Assembly (NCBI GenBank): GCA_030447785.1
Contig: JAUJOF010000004.1
Location: 247,307-311,306, forward strand
DNA from: Solirubrobacteraceae bacterium
GTDB taxonomy: Bacteria > Actinomycetota > Thermoleophilia > Solirubrobacterales > Solirubrobacteraceae
Length of the DNA stretch: 64,000 bases
Direction: 5' to 3'
Shown here: piece by piece, positions 11,184 to 18,304 of the stretch
How positions within the stretch are numbered: position 1 is the stretch's first letter
How the letters are laid out: each line of letters opens with the position of its first letter
Made by a program: the position numbers and the translations under genes
Notes under the pieces: model-generated
The model's input: only the letters and a program-made list of their open reading frames with translations
The model's database searches: none
Told to the model about the DNA's origin: nothing

Positions 11184-11838
11184 CGAGCAGCCTGGCCGTC
11201 CGGCGCAGGGGTTCGTCGGCCTCGGCGGGCCACTGCGCGGGGTCGGGCGGCCACCACGCGAAGGCGTCGTGCTCGCTGTCCATCTCGAGGGCCTCCTCGG
11301 CTCCTTCGGCCAGCCATGCCTGGCCGATGAGCATGGCCAAACGGTGGGGCAGGCGGACCAGCGCCTCGATCGAGACGGCCTCGGGGCGCAGGGCCCATTC
11401 CTCCTCGAGCTCGCGCGAGAGCGTGTGGGCGGGGCTCTCGCCCACGTCCACCGCCCCGCCCGCGCCCAGCGCCCAGCGCCCCGGCCAGCTGGACAGCCAG
11501 GCGGCGCGCCGGCCGGCCAGCCAGGCGCCGTCGGCGCGGCGCGTCACACACAGAGCCGCGAGGCTGCAGGAGGCATCGCCCGCCACCAGGCGCAGCGCCC
11601 AGCGCATGGGTTGCAGCTCGAGCACCAGGCGCCCGTCGCCCTGGGTGAAGCCCGCCAGGCGCGCGGCGAGCCCGTCGTGGCTGGGCGAGCCGCGGTCGCG
11701 CAGCGCCGCGATGGCCGCGTCGGCTGCCGCGGCGCGGTCGGCCGGGGGATCGAAGTGGTCCTCCGACCAGCGCGCCCGGACCGCCTCTGCCGGCCAGGGC
11801 CCGCGGGCGAGGATGGCGGGCGCGGCCGGTGCGGGCAT
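11176..11838 (-). CDS. NUDIX hydrolase
   Basis: 220 residues from the ATG at 11838 (MPAPAAPAILARGPW). The NUDIX box is GAVDVGE, seven residues, then RELEEEWAL, matching Gx5Ex7REUxEExGU with Ala in place of the final Gly. It hydrolyses nucleoside-diphosphate-linked substrates using Mg2+ held by the box glutamates. An N-terminal ~70-residue extension precedes the core. A longer in-frame start exists at 11916 but would run through the FAD-oxidase remnant, so the shorter one is preferred. It overlaps the next gene by 8 bp. Substrate unknown; housecleaning of damaged nucleotides is a reasonable inference only. Confidence 0.82.
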   Translation of the reverse strand: MPAPAAPAILARGPWPAEAVRARWSEDHFDPPADRAAAADAAIAALRDRGSPSHDGLAARLAGFTQGDGRLVLELQPMRWALRLVAGDASCSLAALCVTRRADGAWLAGRRAAWLSSWPGRWALGAGGAVDVGESPAHTLSRELEEEWALRPEAVSIEALVRLPHRLAMLIGQAWLAEGAEEALEMDSEHDAFAWWPPDPAQWPAEADEPLRRTARLLGG

Positions 11839-11847
11839 GGCCCCAGG

Positions 11848-12005
11848 GTAGTCTCGGTGGGTCACGACCACACCCCTGGTACGACCGCTGGCGCCCGGAC
11901 CTGTTCGCGGTCGCATTGGGCGCGGCCAAGGCCGCTCTCGACTCGCGCGGGGTGCTCGACCACGGGGTCATCGTCGACCCGGCGCCGCGCGCCACGCGGG
12001 CGTAG
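11848..12005 (+). pseudogene. C-terminal remnant of an FAD-linked oxidase (alkyl-DHAP synthase-like)
   Basis: Between the NUDIX start and the next gene, plus-strand reading gives VSVGHDHTP in one frame and, after a one-base shift near 11875, WYDRWRPDLF...AAKAALDSRGVLDHGVIVDP ending in TAG. This matches my memory of the C-terminal end of FAD-binding-4/oxidase-C proteins (HAVGRDHxPWYDRQRPxLF...AAKxALDPxGxLNPG). No start codon or FAD domain precedes it. It is therefore a 5'-deleted, frameshifted relic about 50 codons long. Confidence 0.6.
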
Positions 12006-12047
12006 AATGCCCGCGGCGCTTCTCGCGATCGCGATACGCTCCATGCC

Positions 12048-12368
12048 ATGGCTGACACGTCGAAGATCGCCAAGAATCTGCGTGCCTTCCAGATCGCGGT
12101 CAACGCCCACGATCGCGAGAACCCGACCCACACCGCGTGGGGCATCGGCCTGGCGCCCTTCGACATGGAGCGCCTGGGCTTCGACGAGGGCGAGCAGGTC
12201 CTCCCCGGCATCGTCATCCAGGCCGACGGCGGCGTGACCGGCAACTTCCGCGTCCTGTGCGACGGCGACCACGACGCCGAGCTCGAGGAGAGCGAGGAGC
12301 AGGCCGAGGTCGTCGAGGCGGTCGGCACCCAGCCGGTCGAGCTCTCGCCGGCGCCGCGCCACCCCTGA
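12048..12368 (+). CDS. Conserved hypothetical protein, acidic C-terminus
   Basis: 106 residues, no family recognised. A compact N-terminal part (MADTSKIAKNLRAFQIAV, then AWGIGLAPFDMERLGFDEGE and GNFRVLCDGDHD) is followed by a very acidic Glu-rich stretch and a Pro-containing tail. No signal peptide or membrane segment, so probably cytosolic. It lies alone on the plus strand between the oxidase relic and the 3' end of the TetR gene. Composition and codon use are like neighbouring genes, supporting a real gene. Confidence 0.65.
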   Translation: MADTSKIAKNLRAFQIAVNAHDRENPTHTAWGIGLAPFDMERLGFDEGEQVLPGIVIQADGGVTGNFRVLCDGDHDAELEESEEQAEVVEAVGTQPVELSPAPRHP

Positions 12369-12427
12369 GAACGCCTGGGGGCCCGTCTCAGACGGCCACG
12401 TCGGCCGTCTTCGCCACCCCTGAGCGC

Positions 12428-13006
12428 TCAGCGGTCGACGGCGCCCGCCGCGGCGGCGGCCGCGCGCTGGGGCCCCAGCCCGGCGCGCGCCAGTGTGCGC
12501 CACGTCTCGAAGGCCACACAGAGGGTGAGCAGCGCGCGGCCCTCGCCGGCATCCGCGCCGGGGCGCCCAGCGGCCAGCAGCTCCACCATCGCCTGCTGGC
12601 GGGGGCGGAAGGTCCGCTCGTGCAGCTCGGCCAGCGCGGGCAGCAGCTGGGCGTCGCGCGCGCTGTTGGCCAGCATCGCCTCGTTGGCCGCATACCAGGC
12701 ATAGAGTTCCTCCAGAGCGACGCGCAACCGCTGCCCGGGATCGTCGACGGCCGCCCACGCGCCCGCGTCGGGCGGGGGGTGGCGCTCGATCCAGTGCCCA
12801 GAGCAGGCGTCCAGCAGCGCCGCGTCGTCGGGGAAGTGGTTGTAGACGGTCAGCCGCGAGACGCCGGCGCGGCGGGCGATCTCCGCCACGGTGGTGCGGG
12901 CAGGGCCGACCGAGCCGTGCAGATCGACCGCCGCCTCCACGATGCGCCGTCGGGTGGCCTCCTGGCTGCGCGCGCGCGCCTGCTTTCGATAGGGACGGGT
13001 GGACAT
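12428..13006 (-). CDS. TetR/AcrR family transcriptional regulator
   Basis: 192 residues. The N-terminal helix-turn-helix is clear: ATRRRIVEAAVDL, then TTVAEIARRAGVSRLTVYNH, F, the TetR signature; the C-terminal ligand-binding domain is all-helical and Ala/Leu-rich. It is divergent from a cupin gene with 67 bp between the starts, and that gap holds an A/T-rich promoter and inverted repeats, so it very probably controls the cupin gene and itself. Ligand unknown. The ATG at 13006 is the natural start (MSTRPYRKQARARSQ). Confidence 0.9.
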   Translation of the reverse strand: MSTRPYRKQARARSQEATRRRIVEAAVDLHGSVGPARTTVAEIARRAGVSRLTVYNHFPDDAALLDACSGHWIERHPPPDAGAWAAVDDPGQRLRVALEELYAWYAANEAMLANSARDAQLLPALAELHERTFRPRQQAMVELLAAGRPGADAGEGRALLTLCVAFETWRTLARAGLGPQRAAAAAAGAVDR

Positions 13007-13010
13007 CGGC

Positions 13011-13051
13011 TTGACACAGAGTACAACGAAAGACTACAGTCAACATACTGT
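13011..13051 (+). promoter_or_regulatory. Cupin promoter with candidate TetR operator
   Basis: An unusually A/T-rich patch in the 67-bp divergent gap. TTGACA (13011-13016) and TACAGT (13035-13040) are separated by 18 bp, a good sigma-70-type promoter toward the cupin gene. An inverted repeat ACAGT-6 nt-ACTGT (13036-13051) overlaps the -10 box, and TTGACA/TGTCAA form a wider inverted pair. Repression of the cupin gene by the adjacent TetR protein is inferred. Confidence 0.65.
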
Positions 13052-13073
13052 CAAGCGAAAGTTGGAGGTCGTC

Positions 13074-13562
13074 ATGTCGTACGTCATCCGCTCCCAGGAC
13101 GGCCACGCCGTCTCCTTCCTGGGCTTCGGCGCCCGCTTCCTCGTGCGCGGCGAGGACACCGGGGGGCGCTTCGCCGTGGTGGAGCACCCCATCGCGCCGC
13201 GCACGCTGGCGGCGCCCGTGCACACCCACACCCACGAGGACGAGTACTCGTTCGTGCTCGAGGGCCGCATCGGCGTGCTCGTCGGCGACCAGGAGCACGA
13301 GGCCGCGGCGGGCGACCTCGTCGTCAAGCCGCGCGGCGTCCCGCACGCGTTCTGGAATCCCACCGACGCGCCCACGCGCGTGCTGGAGACCATCTCGCCC
13401 GCGGGCTTCGAGCGCTACTTCGAGGAGCTCGCCCCGCTGCTGGGCGGGGACGGCCCGCCCGACGAGGCCGCCCTGGGCGCGGTGATGGCCCGCTACGCGC
13501 TGGACATGGACATGGGCTCGGTGCCCACCCTGGTAGAGCGCCACGGGCTGCGCGGCGGCTGA
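13074..13562 (+). CDS. Cupin domain protein
   Basis: 162 residues from the ATG at 13074, preceded by GGAGG at 13064. A single cupin beta-barrel: motif 1 is HTHTHEDEYSFVLEG (metal-binding His/Glu), motif 2 is PRGVPHAFWNP. Such small cupins may be dioxygenases, isomerases or sensory/quencher-type proteins; nothing here identifies the substrate. A helical C-terminal extension of ~45 residues follows the barrel. Divergent from and probably repressed by the TetR gene. A dispersed repeat begins 3 bp after its TGA stop and provides a second in-frame stop. Confidence 0.88.
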   Translation: MSYVIRSQDGHAVSFLGFGARFLVRGEDTGGRFAVVEHPIAPRTLAAPVHTHTHEDEYSFVLEGRIGVLVGDQEHEAAAGDLVVKPRGVPHAFWNPTDAPTRVLETISPAGFERYFEELAPLLGGDGPPDEAALGAVMARYALDMDMGSVPTLVERHGLRGG

Positions 13563-13564
13563 GG

Positions 13565-13624
13565 CTAGGGGTGCCGGAGGCGGCCAGATGGCCGCCGGAG
13601 GCGGGCCCCCAGGTCGCGACACAC
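13565..13624 (+). repeat. Dispersed convergent-intergenic repeat, copy 2
   Basis: Starts CTAGGGGTGCC immediately after the cupin stop and matches copy 1 through GGTCGCGACA, then diverges. The first stem GGCGGCCA/TGGCCGCC is intact with loop GA; the terminal GTCGC/GCGAC hairpin is broken. It sits between the convergent cupin and DUF427 genes. Confidence 0.85.
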
Positions 13625-13647
13625 GCTCCTGCGGCGCCGGTGGGGCG

Positions 13648-14304
13648 CTACATCACGAAGCGCTCCGCCGGGTCGTCCAGCTCGGTCTCGATGCCGTCGC
13701 CCAGGAAGCAGAGGTGATGGCGCGCGCCGATGGACTCGGGCAGCGCGGTCTCGTAGCTCCACGCGGCGTCCGCGAAGCGCTGCCCGTCGACCGTGACGTG
13801 CCAGTAGTTGGCCTCGCCCTTGTAGGGGCAGAGCGTGCGCTTGTCGCTTGCCTGCAGCACGCCCGCGGCCACGTCGGCGGCCGGGATGTACACGCGCAGC
13901 GGCAGGCTCGTCTCGTAGAGGAGCTTGGCCCGCGGGGTGTCGGCGATGATGGTGGCGCCCGCGCGCACGCGCGCCGCGCGCGAAGACTCCACCACGTCGA
14001 CGCGGTGGTAGGGGTCGCGGAAGTGGCCGAAGACGCGCTCCTCCTCGAGGAACCACTGCGCGCCGTCCTCGGCGAGGGTCACGTACCCCTCGAGGGTCTG
14101 GACCTCCTCGACGGCAACGCCGTCGGCCACGTCCTCGCGCGGAACGCAGGGCGCCATGAAGGCGCCCGGAGCGAAGACCATCCTGCCGCGCACCGAGTCG
14201 AGCACGACCCGGTCGCCGACCACCGCCCGCAGCCGCCGCGGCTCGTCGATCACGTGCGGGTCGCCGCCCCCGGCGAGCGGCCCGGTTCCGAAGGTGAGTG
14301 CCAT
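13648..14304 (-). CDS. DUF427 domain protein
   Basis: 218 residues from the ATG at 14304. The DUF427 core is evident in the C-terminal half: LCPYKGEANYWHVTVDG, DAAWSYETALPES, IGARHHLCFLGDG. The N-terminal half contains a second, weaker domain-like segment (AVVGDRVVLDSVRGRMVF), the usual two-module arrangement. Function of DUF427 is not established; it is widespread in actinobacteria. It is 11 bp downstream of the Ppx/GppA gene on the same strand, suggesting co-transcription. Confidence 0.85.
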   Translation of the reverse strand: MALTFGTGPLAGGGDPHVIDEPRRLRAVVGDRVVLDSVRGRMVFAPGAFMAPCVPREDVADGVAVEEVQTLEGYVTLAEDGAQWFLEEERVFGHFRDPYHRVDVVESSRAARVRAGATIIADTPRAKLLYETSLPLRVYIPAADVAAGVLQASDKRTLCPYKGEANYWHVTVDGQRFADAAWSYETALPESIGARHHLCFLGDGIETELDDPAERFVM

Positions 14305-14315
14305 GAGAGGGGCCG

Positions 14316-15839
14316 CTACCCGCCGGGCGCGATGGTCAGCCGCCGGCCGAAGGCGCGATCGAACAGGCTGGTCTCGCGCTCGGCCGCCCACTGGGCCACC
14401 CGCACGTCGCCCGCCGCCTCCAGGATCAGGTCCACCGTGCCGTTGCGGGTGCTCACCCGGGCGGCGCGCACCACCTGGTCGCGGCTGCGCTCGAGGTCCT
14501 CGGCCAGGCGCAGGAGCACGGCCAAGCGGTCCAGGCGCCGCTCGTCGCCGGGGCGCGCGAGGCCCTCGAACATGCCCAGGTCGGGGGTGCCCTTGCGGTG
14601 GTAGCGCGCGGCCTGGGCGATCAGCGCGAGCTCAGCGGGCGAGAAGCCGGGCAGGCCGCCGTTGAGGATCAGGTAGCGCGAGTGCTTGTGGTGGTCGTCG
14701 TAGGAGACCGACATGCCGATGTCGTGCAGCTGCGCGGCCGCCCACAGCAGCTCACGCTCCAGCGGGTCCCCGGCGTGCAGGCCGTCCTGCGCGAGCTGGT
14801 CGAACAGCCCCAGGGCCAGCGCGGCGACGTGCTCGGTGTGTGCCGGCGCCACCGCGTGGCGCGCGGCCAGGTTGCGCACGCTGTCACGGCGCACGTCCTC
14901 GAGCAGGGGAGGGTCGCCGTCGAGATGCTGGGCGAAGAAGATCCCCTCGCGCAGGCCCGCCTCGGTCACCTCGAGGCCGTCGAAGTCCCCGGCGCGCAGG
15001 ACGGCCTGCACGGTCACCGCGCCGGCCAGGATGAGGTCGGCGCGTGCCGGCTTGATGCCGGTGACCTTGCTGCGCTCCGCGGGCGGCAGGCCGGCCAGGC
15101 GGTCGACCAGCGCGTCGAGGGCGTCGCGGGTGAGGACGAAGCCCTGCACCCCCATGGAGGGCAGCCCCGCCTCGGCCTGCGCGGCGGTGGCCAGATTGCG
15201 TACCGTGCCCCCGATGCCCACGATCCGCCGGCCGGTGCGCCCAAGCCAGCCGGCGCGCCCGAGCTCCTCGCGCACGTGCCCGCGCAGCGCCTTGAGGTGC
15301 TTGGACTTGGCCGGGCCGTCGCCGGGCAGGAAGCGCTCGGTCATGCGCACCGCCCCCAGCGGCCAGGAGCCCAGCTCACCCGGATGGCGCCCGCGGACTT
15401 CCACGAGCTGCAGCGACCCGCCGCCGAGGTCGAGCACCACCCCGTCGGCCAGGGTGGTGGAGTTGACCGCCGCCTGGTAGCCCGCACGGGCCTCCTCCTC
15501 GCGCGTCAGCACGCGGACGGCCAGGCCGCGGTCGCGCTGCGCGCGATCCAGGAACGCGTCGCGGTTGGTGGCGTCGCGGATGGCGCTGGTGGCCACCGCG
15601 TCGACGTCGGGGGGCGCGATCCCCGCCGCGTGGCAGAACTGCGCGAAGACCTCGACGACGGACAGCGCGCGCTCCATCTGCTCGGCGCCCAGCGCGCCGT
15701 CCTCGTCCACGCCTGCGCCGATGCGCACTGCCTCGTAGATCTCGTCGGTGCGCTGCCAGCACTGGTCGTCGGCCGTGAAGACCACGAGGCGGAAGGAGTT
15801 GGAGCCGAGATCGATGACCGCGGTGCGCCGGGGTTCCAT
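14316..15839 (-). CDS. ppx: Ppx/GppA family exopolyphosphatase with C-terminal HD domain
   Basis: 507 residues. The actin-like ATPase fold opens with AVIDLGSNSFRLVVF (phosphate-binding loop 1) and continues with ATSAIRDATNRD and VLDLGGGSLQLVEV (second phosphate loop); the HD-type C-terminal domain has LWAAAQLHDIGMSV and HHKHSRYLI. It hydrolyses polyphosphate and/or pppGpp; the two cannot be separated by sequence alone. Length and architecture match E. coli Ppx/GppA. Starts at the ATG at 15839, just downstream of a kinase remnant. Confidence 0.92.
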   Translation of the reverse strand: MEPRRTAVIDLGSNSFRLVVFTADDQCWQRTDEIYEAVRIGAGVDEDGALGAEQMERALSVVEVFAQFCHAAGIAPPDVDAVATSAIRDATNRDAFLDRAQRDRGLAVRVLTREEEARAGYQAAVNSTTLADGVVLDLGGGSLQLVEVRGRHPGELGSWPLGAVRMTERFLPGDGPAKSKHLKALRGHVREELGRAGWLGRTGRRIVGIGGTVRNLATAAQAEAGLPSMGVQGFVLTRDALDALVDRLAGLPPAERSKVTGIKPARADLILAGAVTVQAVLRAGDFDGLEVTEAGLREGIFFAQHLDGDPPLLEDVRRDSVRNLAARHAVAPAHTEHVAALALGLFDQLAQDGLHAGDPLERELLWAAAQLHDIGMSVSYDDHHKHSRYLILNGGLPGFSPAELALIAQAARYHRKGTPDLGMFEGLARPGDERRLDRLAVLLRLAEDLERSRDQVVRAARVSTRNGTVDLILEAAGDVRVAQWAAERETSLFDRAFGRRLTIAPGG

Positions 15840-15846
15840 GGCCGCC

Positions 15847-15972
15847 TCAGTCGTCCCCCGGTCGCAGCGCGGCCGCCTTCCGGCGGTGGACGCCGCCCAT
15901 CCCGCCCCGGCCCAACGCCGCCTCGATCACACATCCGGCGGTCCGGCCGCCGGGCCGCAGCTCGGCCTTCAT
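15847..15972 (-). pseudogene. N-terminal remnant of a Ser/Thr protein kinase
   Basis: A 41-codon frame starting at the ATG at 15972 reads AGCVIEAALGRGGMGGVHRR before a stop. This resembles the start and glycine-rich loop of bacterial Hanks-type kinases (xIEAxLGRGGMGVVYRA). The catalytic Lys, HRD and DFG regions are absent because the ppx gene starts 8 bp further on. Likely a deletion relic, though a tiny real gene cannot be excluded. Confidence 0.5.
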
Positions 15973-16040
15973 CGTGGGAAAGGCTACCCGCGCCAGAGGA
16001 TCGTTGTGCGTCTCGGGCGCCGCGCGTATCCTGGCCGCGG

Positions 16041-17417
16041 ATGGCGGGGTGCCGGCAGAGCCTGCGGGGTGCAAGGGCGGCGCGCTGCGCTTGTGTCGCG
16101 GTCCTGGTGGCGCTGGGCCTGATCGCGCTCGCGCTGTGGTCGCCCCGCCCCGCGGCGGCGAGCGCGCTGCTGGTGGTGGACCGCGGTCTGCTCGAAGTGG
16201 TCGACGATCCGCTGCTGCCGGCGCCCCTGGCTGCGCAGGCGCCCGGGGCCCGCCAGCGTGGTCCGCTGGACGGGCTGGGGGACCTGCTGCCCTTCCTGGA
16301 TCCCGGTCCGCCCCCACCACCCCCGGACCAGCCGCCGCCGGGCCCGCCCCCGGACAAGCCGCCGCGCCCGTCCGACCGCGACCCGCCGGGCCCCCGGCAG
16401 GGCAAGCAGGACCTGGGCGAGGGGAGCCTGGGAACGGTGCTCGGCCGCGCGCGGCGGCGGGGCGTCCTTTCGGCGCGCGACCACCGCGCGATGCGCGCCA
16501 TCCTGCGTCAGGCCAAGCGCACCCGCTCGCGGCTTGGAGGCCAGCGCCGGCGCGAGCTGTCGCGAGTGATCCTCGCAAGCGAGCGCCTGGCGCGCCGCGG
16601 GCGCCTGACCACCGGGCGCCTCGAGGTGGTGTTCTTGCAGATGAAGCGCAACGCCCAGTACTGGCGCCGCCACGGGACGCCACGCCCCGGAACGCGCGTG
16701 AGCTTCGCGGGCAGCCCCATCGTCTTCCAGTACTTCCCGGGCCAGGGCTTGCAATTCCACCCACTGGCCAACTTCGGCAGGGCCAACGCTCTGTACAACC
16801 TGTGCGCCACGGCAAAGCGCGGCACGTGCCGGCGCGAGACGCTGCGCAGGTACCTCGACCATCTCGCCCGCCTGGGCTCCACGCGCGAGGGAGGGTTTCT
16901 CACCTGGGAGTACTTCTTCTCCTTCGGCGGCGGCTCGCCGCCCTGGACCAGCGGCATGTCCCAGGGCACCGCGCTCCAGGCCTTCGCTCGCTCGGCGCGG
17001 CTGCTAGACGAGCCCCGCTACCGCCGCTACGCCCGCCAGATGCTGGGCGCCTTCTCGCGGCGCCCGTCCAACGGCGTGCGGATGGACTCCTCGGGCGGCC
17101 GCCACTACCTCCTCTACTCCTTCGACCGTCGCCTGCGGGTGCTCAACGGCCACCTGCAGGCGACCATCGGCCTCTTCGACCACGCCCGCGCCACCGCCAG
17201 CAGGCGCTCGCACGACCTCTACCGCGCCGGCAGCCGCTCGGCGCTGCGCGAGCTGCACCGCTACGACCTGGGAAACTGGTCGCGCTACGCCCAGGGCGGC
17301 GGCCGCGCCTCCCGTGAGTACCACGAACTGGTCACCGTGTTCCTCGAGCGCCTCTGCCAGCGCACGGGGCACCGCACCTACTGTGGCTACGCCAAGCGCT
17401 TCCGCGGCTATCTGTAA
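16041..17417 (+). CDS. Secreted or membrane-anchored D-glucuronyl C5-epimerase-like protein
   Basis: 458 residues from the ATG at 16041. The N-terminus has basic residues and a hydrophobic segment ending in AAAS (signal peptide or anchor), then a strikingly Pro-rich stalk (residues ~85-120, PPPPPPDQPPPGPPPDKPP) and a helical basic region. The C-terminal ~280 residues resemble the D-glucuronyl C5-epimerase C-terminal domain (PF06662 type): FHPLANFGRANALYN, WTSGMSQGTALQAFARSA, YLLYSF, LNGHLQATIGLFDHA. These alpha/alpha-toroid domains epimerise uronic acids in polysaccharides. Acting on extracellular glycans is inferred from the signal and stalk. It converges with the DUF4383 gene across a repeat and a hairpin. 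Confidence 0.75.
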   Translation: MAGCRQSLRGARAARCACVAVLVALGLIALALWSPRPAAASALLVVDRGLLEVVDDPLLPAPLAAQAPGARQRGPLDGLGDLLPFLDPGPPPPPPDQPPPGPPPDKPPRPSDRDPPGPRQGKQDLGEGSLGTVLGRARRRGVLSARDHRAMRAILRQAKRTRSRLGGQRRRELSRVILASERLARRGRLTTGRLEVVFLQMKRNAQYWRRHGTPRPGTRVSFAGSPIVFQYFPGQGLQFHPLANFGRANALYNLCATAKRGTCRRETLRRYLDHLARLGSTREGGFLTWEYFFSFGGGSPPWTSGMSQGTALQAFARSARLLDEPRYRRYARQMLGAFSRRPSNGVRMDSSGGRHYLLYSFDRRLRVLNGHLQATIGLFDHARATASRRSHDLYRAGSRSALRELHRYDLGNWSRYAQGGGRASREYHELVTVFLERLCQRTGHRTYCGYAKRFRGYL

Positions 17418-17463
17418 GCCGCCGCTCGAGCAGCGATGTCCCTCTCGGGGTCGCTAGGAGCAT

Positions 17464-17527
17464 GTGTCGCTATCGCGACCTGGGGGCCCACCTCCGGCGG
17501 CCACCTGGCCGCCTCCGGCACCCCTAG
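17464..17527 (-). repeat. Dispersed convergent-intergenic repeat, copy 3
   Basis: Reverse-oriented full copy, the best preserved: on the minus strand it reads CTAGGGGTGCCGG ... GGTCGCGATAGCGACAC. Both stems (GGCGGCCA/TGGCCGCC, loop GG; GTCGC/GCGAC, loop GATA) are perfect. It lies between the convergent epimerase and DUF4383 genes, downstream of and in sense with the latter. Confidence 0.87.
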
Positions 17528-17566
17528 ACCCTGGCGATCCGGCGCTCATGCGAGCCGCAGATCACG

Positions 17567-17599
17567 AGGTGGCGCCGCCCCTCGAGGGCGGCGCCACCT
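17567..17599. terminator. Perfect 14-bp inverted repeat, candidate bidirectional terminator
   Basis: AGGTGGCGCCGCCC and its exact complement flank a 5-nt loop CTCGA. It sits 35 bp beyond the stop of the minus-strand DUF4383 gene and 40 bp beyond repeat copy 3, in the same convergent gap. No long T-tract follows on either strand, so factor-independent termination is only a candidate role. Confidence 0.6.
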
Positions 17600-17633
17600 T
17601 CGCGGCGGTGCTGCGCGGATCGTCCGGGGTCTC

Positions 17634-18173
17634 CTACCGCTCCACGCCGGTGGGGTAGCGGGAACTGTCCGCCGCGGGCGGCGCTCCCTCAGACGGGCGC
17701 TGGAAGCGCTGCTGGCGCCTCGACTTCGGGTCTCCATCGAGCTTGTCGCGCTGCTTCTCGCCGGACGGGAGGCCGACGACCAGGCCGAGGCCGCCGAGGA
17801 CCGCGTGCGTGACGTTGTTCGTCGTGTCCGCGATGATGATGCTGGCGACGTCGTTACCGTCGATGAAGCCCCACACGGCCACGACCGTGAAGAACACCCC
17901 GGCGATCAACGAGTAGTTACGCGCAGCATCCGCATTGATCATGGTCGCCAGTCCGGCCGCGCCGAAGGCGATCCACATGATCGTGGTCCAGCCGCTGGTG
18001 GACCAGAGGATGAACTCCGCGCCGCTGCCCGGATCACCGACCGAGTCGAACTCCACTCCGGTGATGATGAGGCCGAGCACACCCAGCGCGGTCAGGAACG
18101 CCCCGGCGATGATCGCATACATCTGCGCGGGGGTCTTTGGCTTCTCGAGCCCGTGCTGTCGCTCTCCAGCCAT
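17634..18173 (-). CDS. DUF4383-like four-helix membrane protein
   Basis: 179 residues from the ATG at 18173, preceded on its strand by GGAGGAGG. Four hydrophobic helices are visible (YAIIAGAFLTALGVLGLII, TIMWIAFGAAGLATMI, YSLIAGVFFTVVAVWGFI, VTHAVLGGLGLVVGL), with DTTNNVTHAVLG recalling the conserved NxxHxxLG of DUF4383; the C-terminal ~40 residues are charged. Typical of actinobacterial genomes; function unknown. Family assignment is by motif memory only. Confidence 0.72.
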   Translation of the reverse strand: MAGERQHGLEKPKTPAQMYAIIAGAFLTALGVLGLIITGVEFDSVGDPGSGAEFILWSTSGWTTIMWIAFGAAGLATMINADAARNYSLIAGVFFTVVAVWGFIDGNDVASIIIADTTNNVTHAVLGGLGLVVGLPSGEKQRDKLDGDPKSRRQQRFQRPSEGAPPAADSSRYPTGVER

Positions 18174-18304
18174 GGGGTACCTCCTCCTGTCGTTTGCTTT
18201 CTTCACCCTGGAATACCCCCGCCCCGATCCGTGGTTTCCGGCACCGTCACCGGGCGGACGGTCCTGCGTGGTGACCTCTCTCTGGCCGCAGCGAGTGGGT
18301 CGGG

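Noticed and set aside
14598..16040. Long plus-strand frame upstream of the epimerase-like gene
   Set aside because: It is antisense to the clearly identified ppx gene and has low-complexity composition; long stop-free frames are common in high G+C DNA.
17436..17660. Short peptides such as SRPGGPPPAATWPPPAPL and VATWGPTSGGHLAAS near 17464, 3481 and 59212
   Set aside because: They are translations of the dispersed repeat in different frames, not independent proteins.
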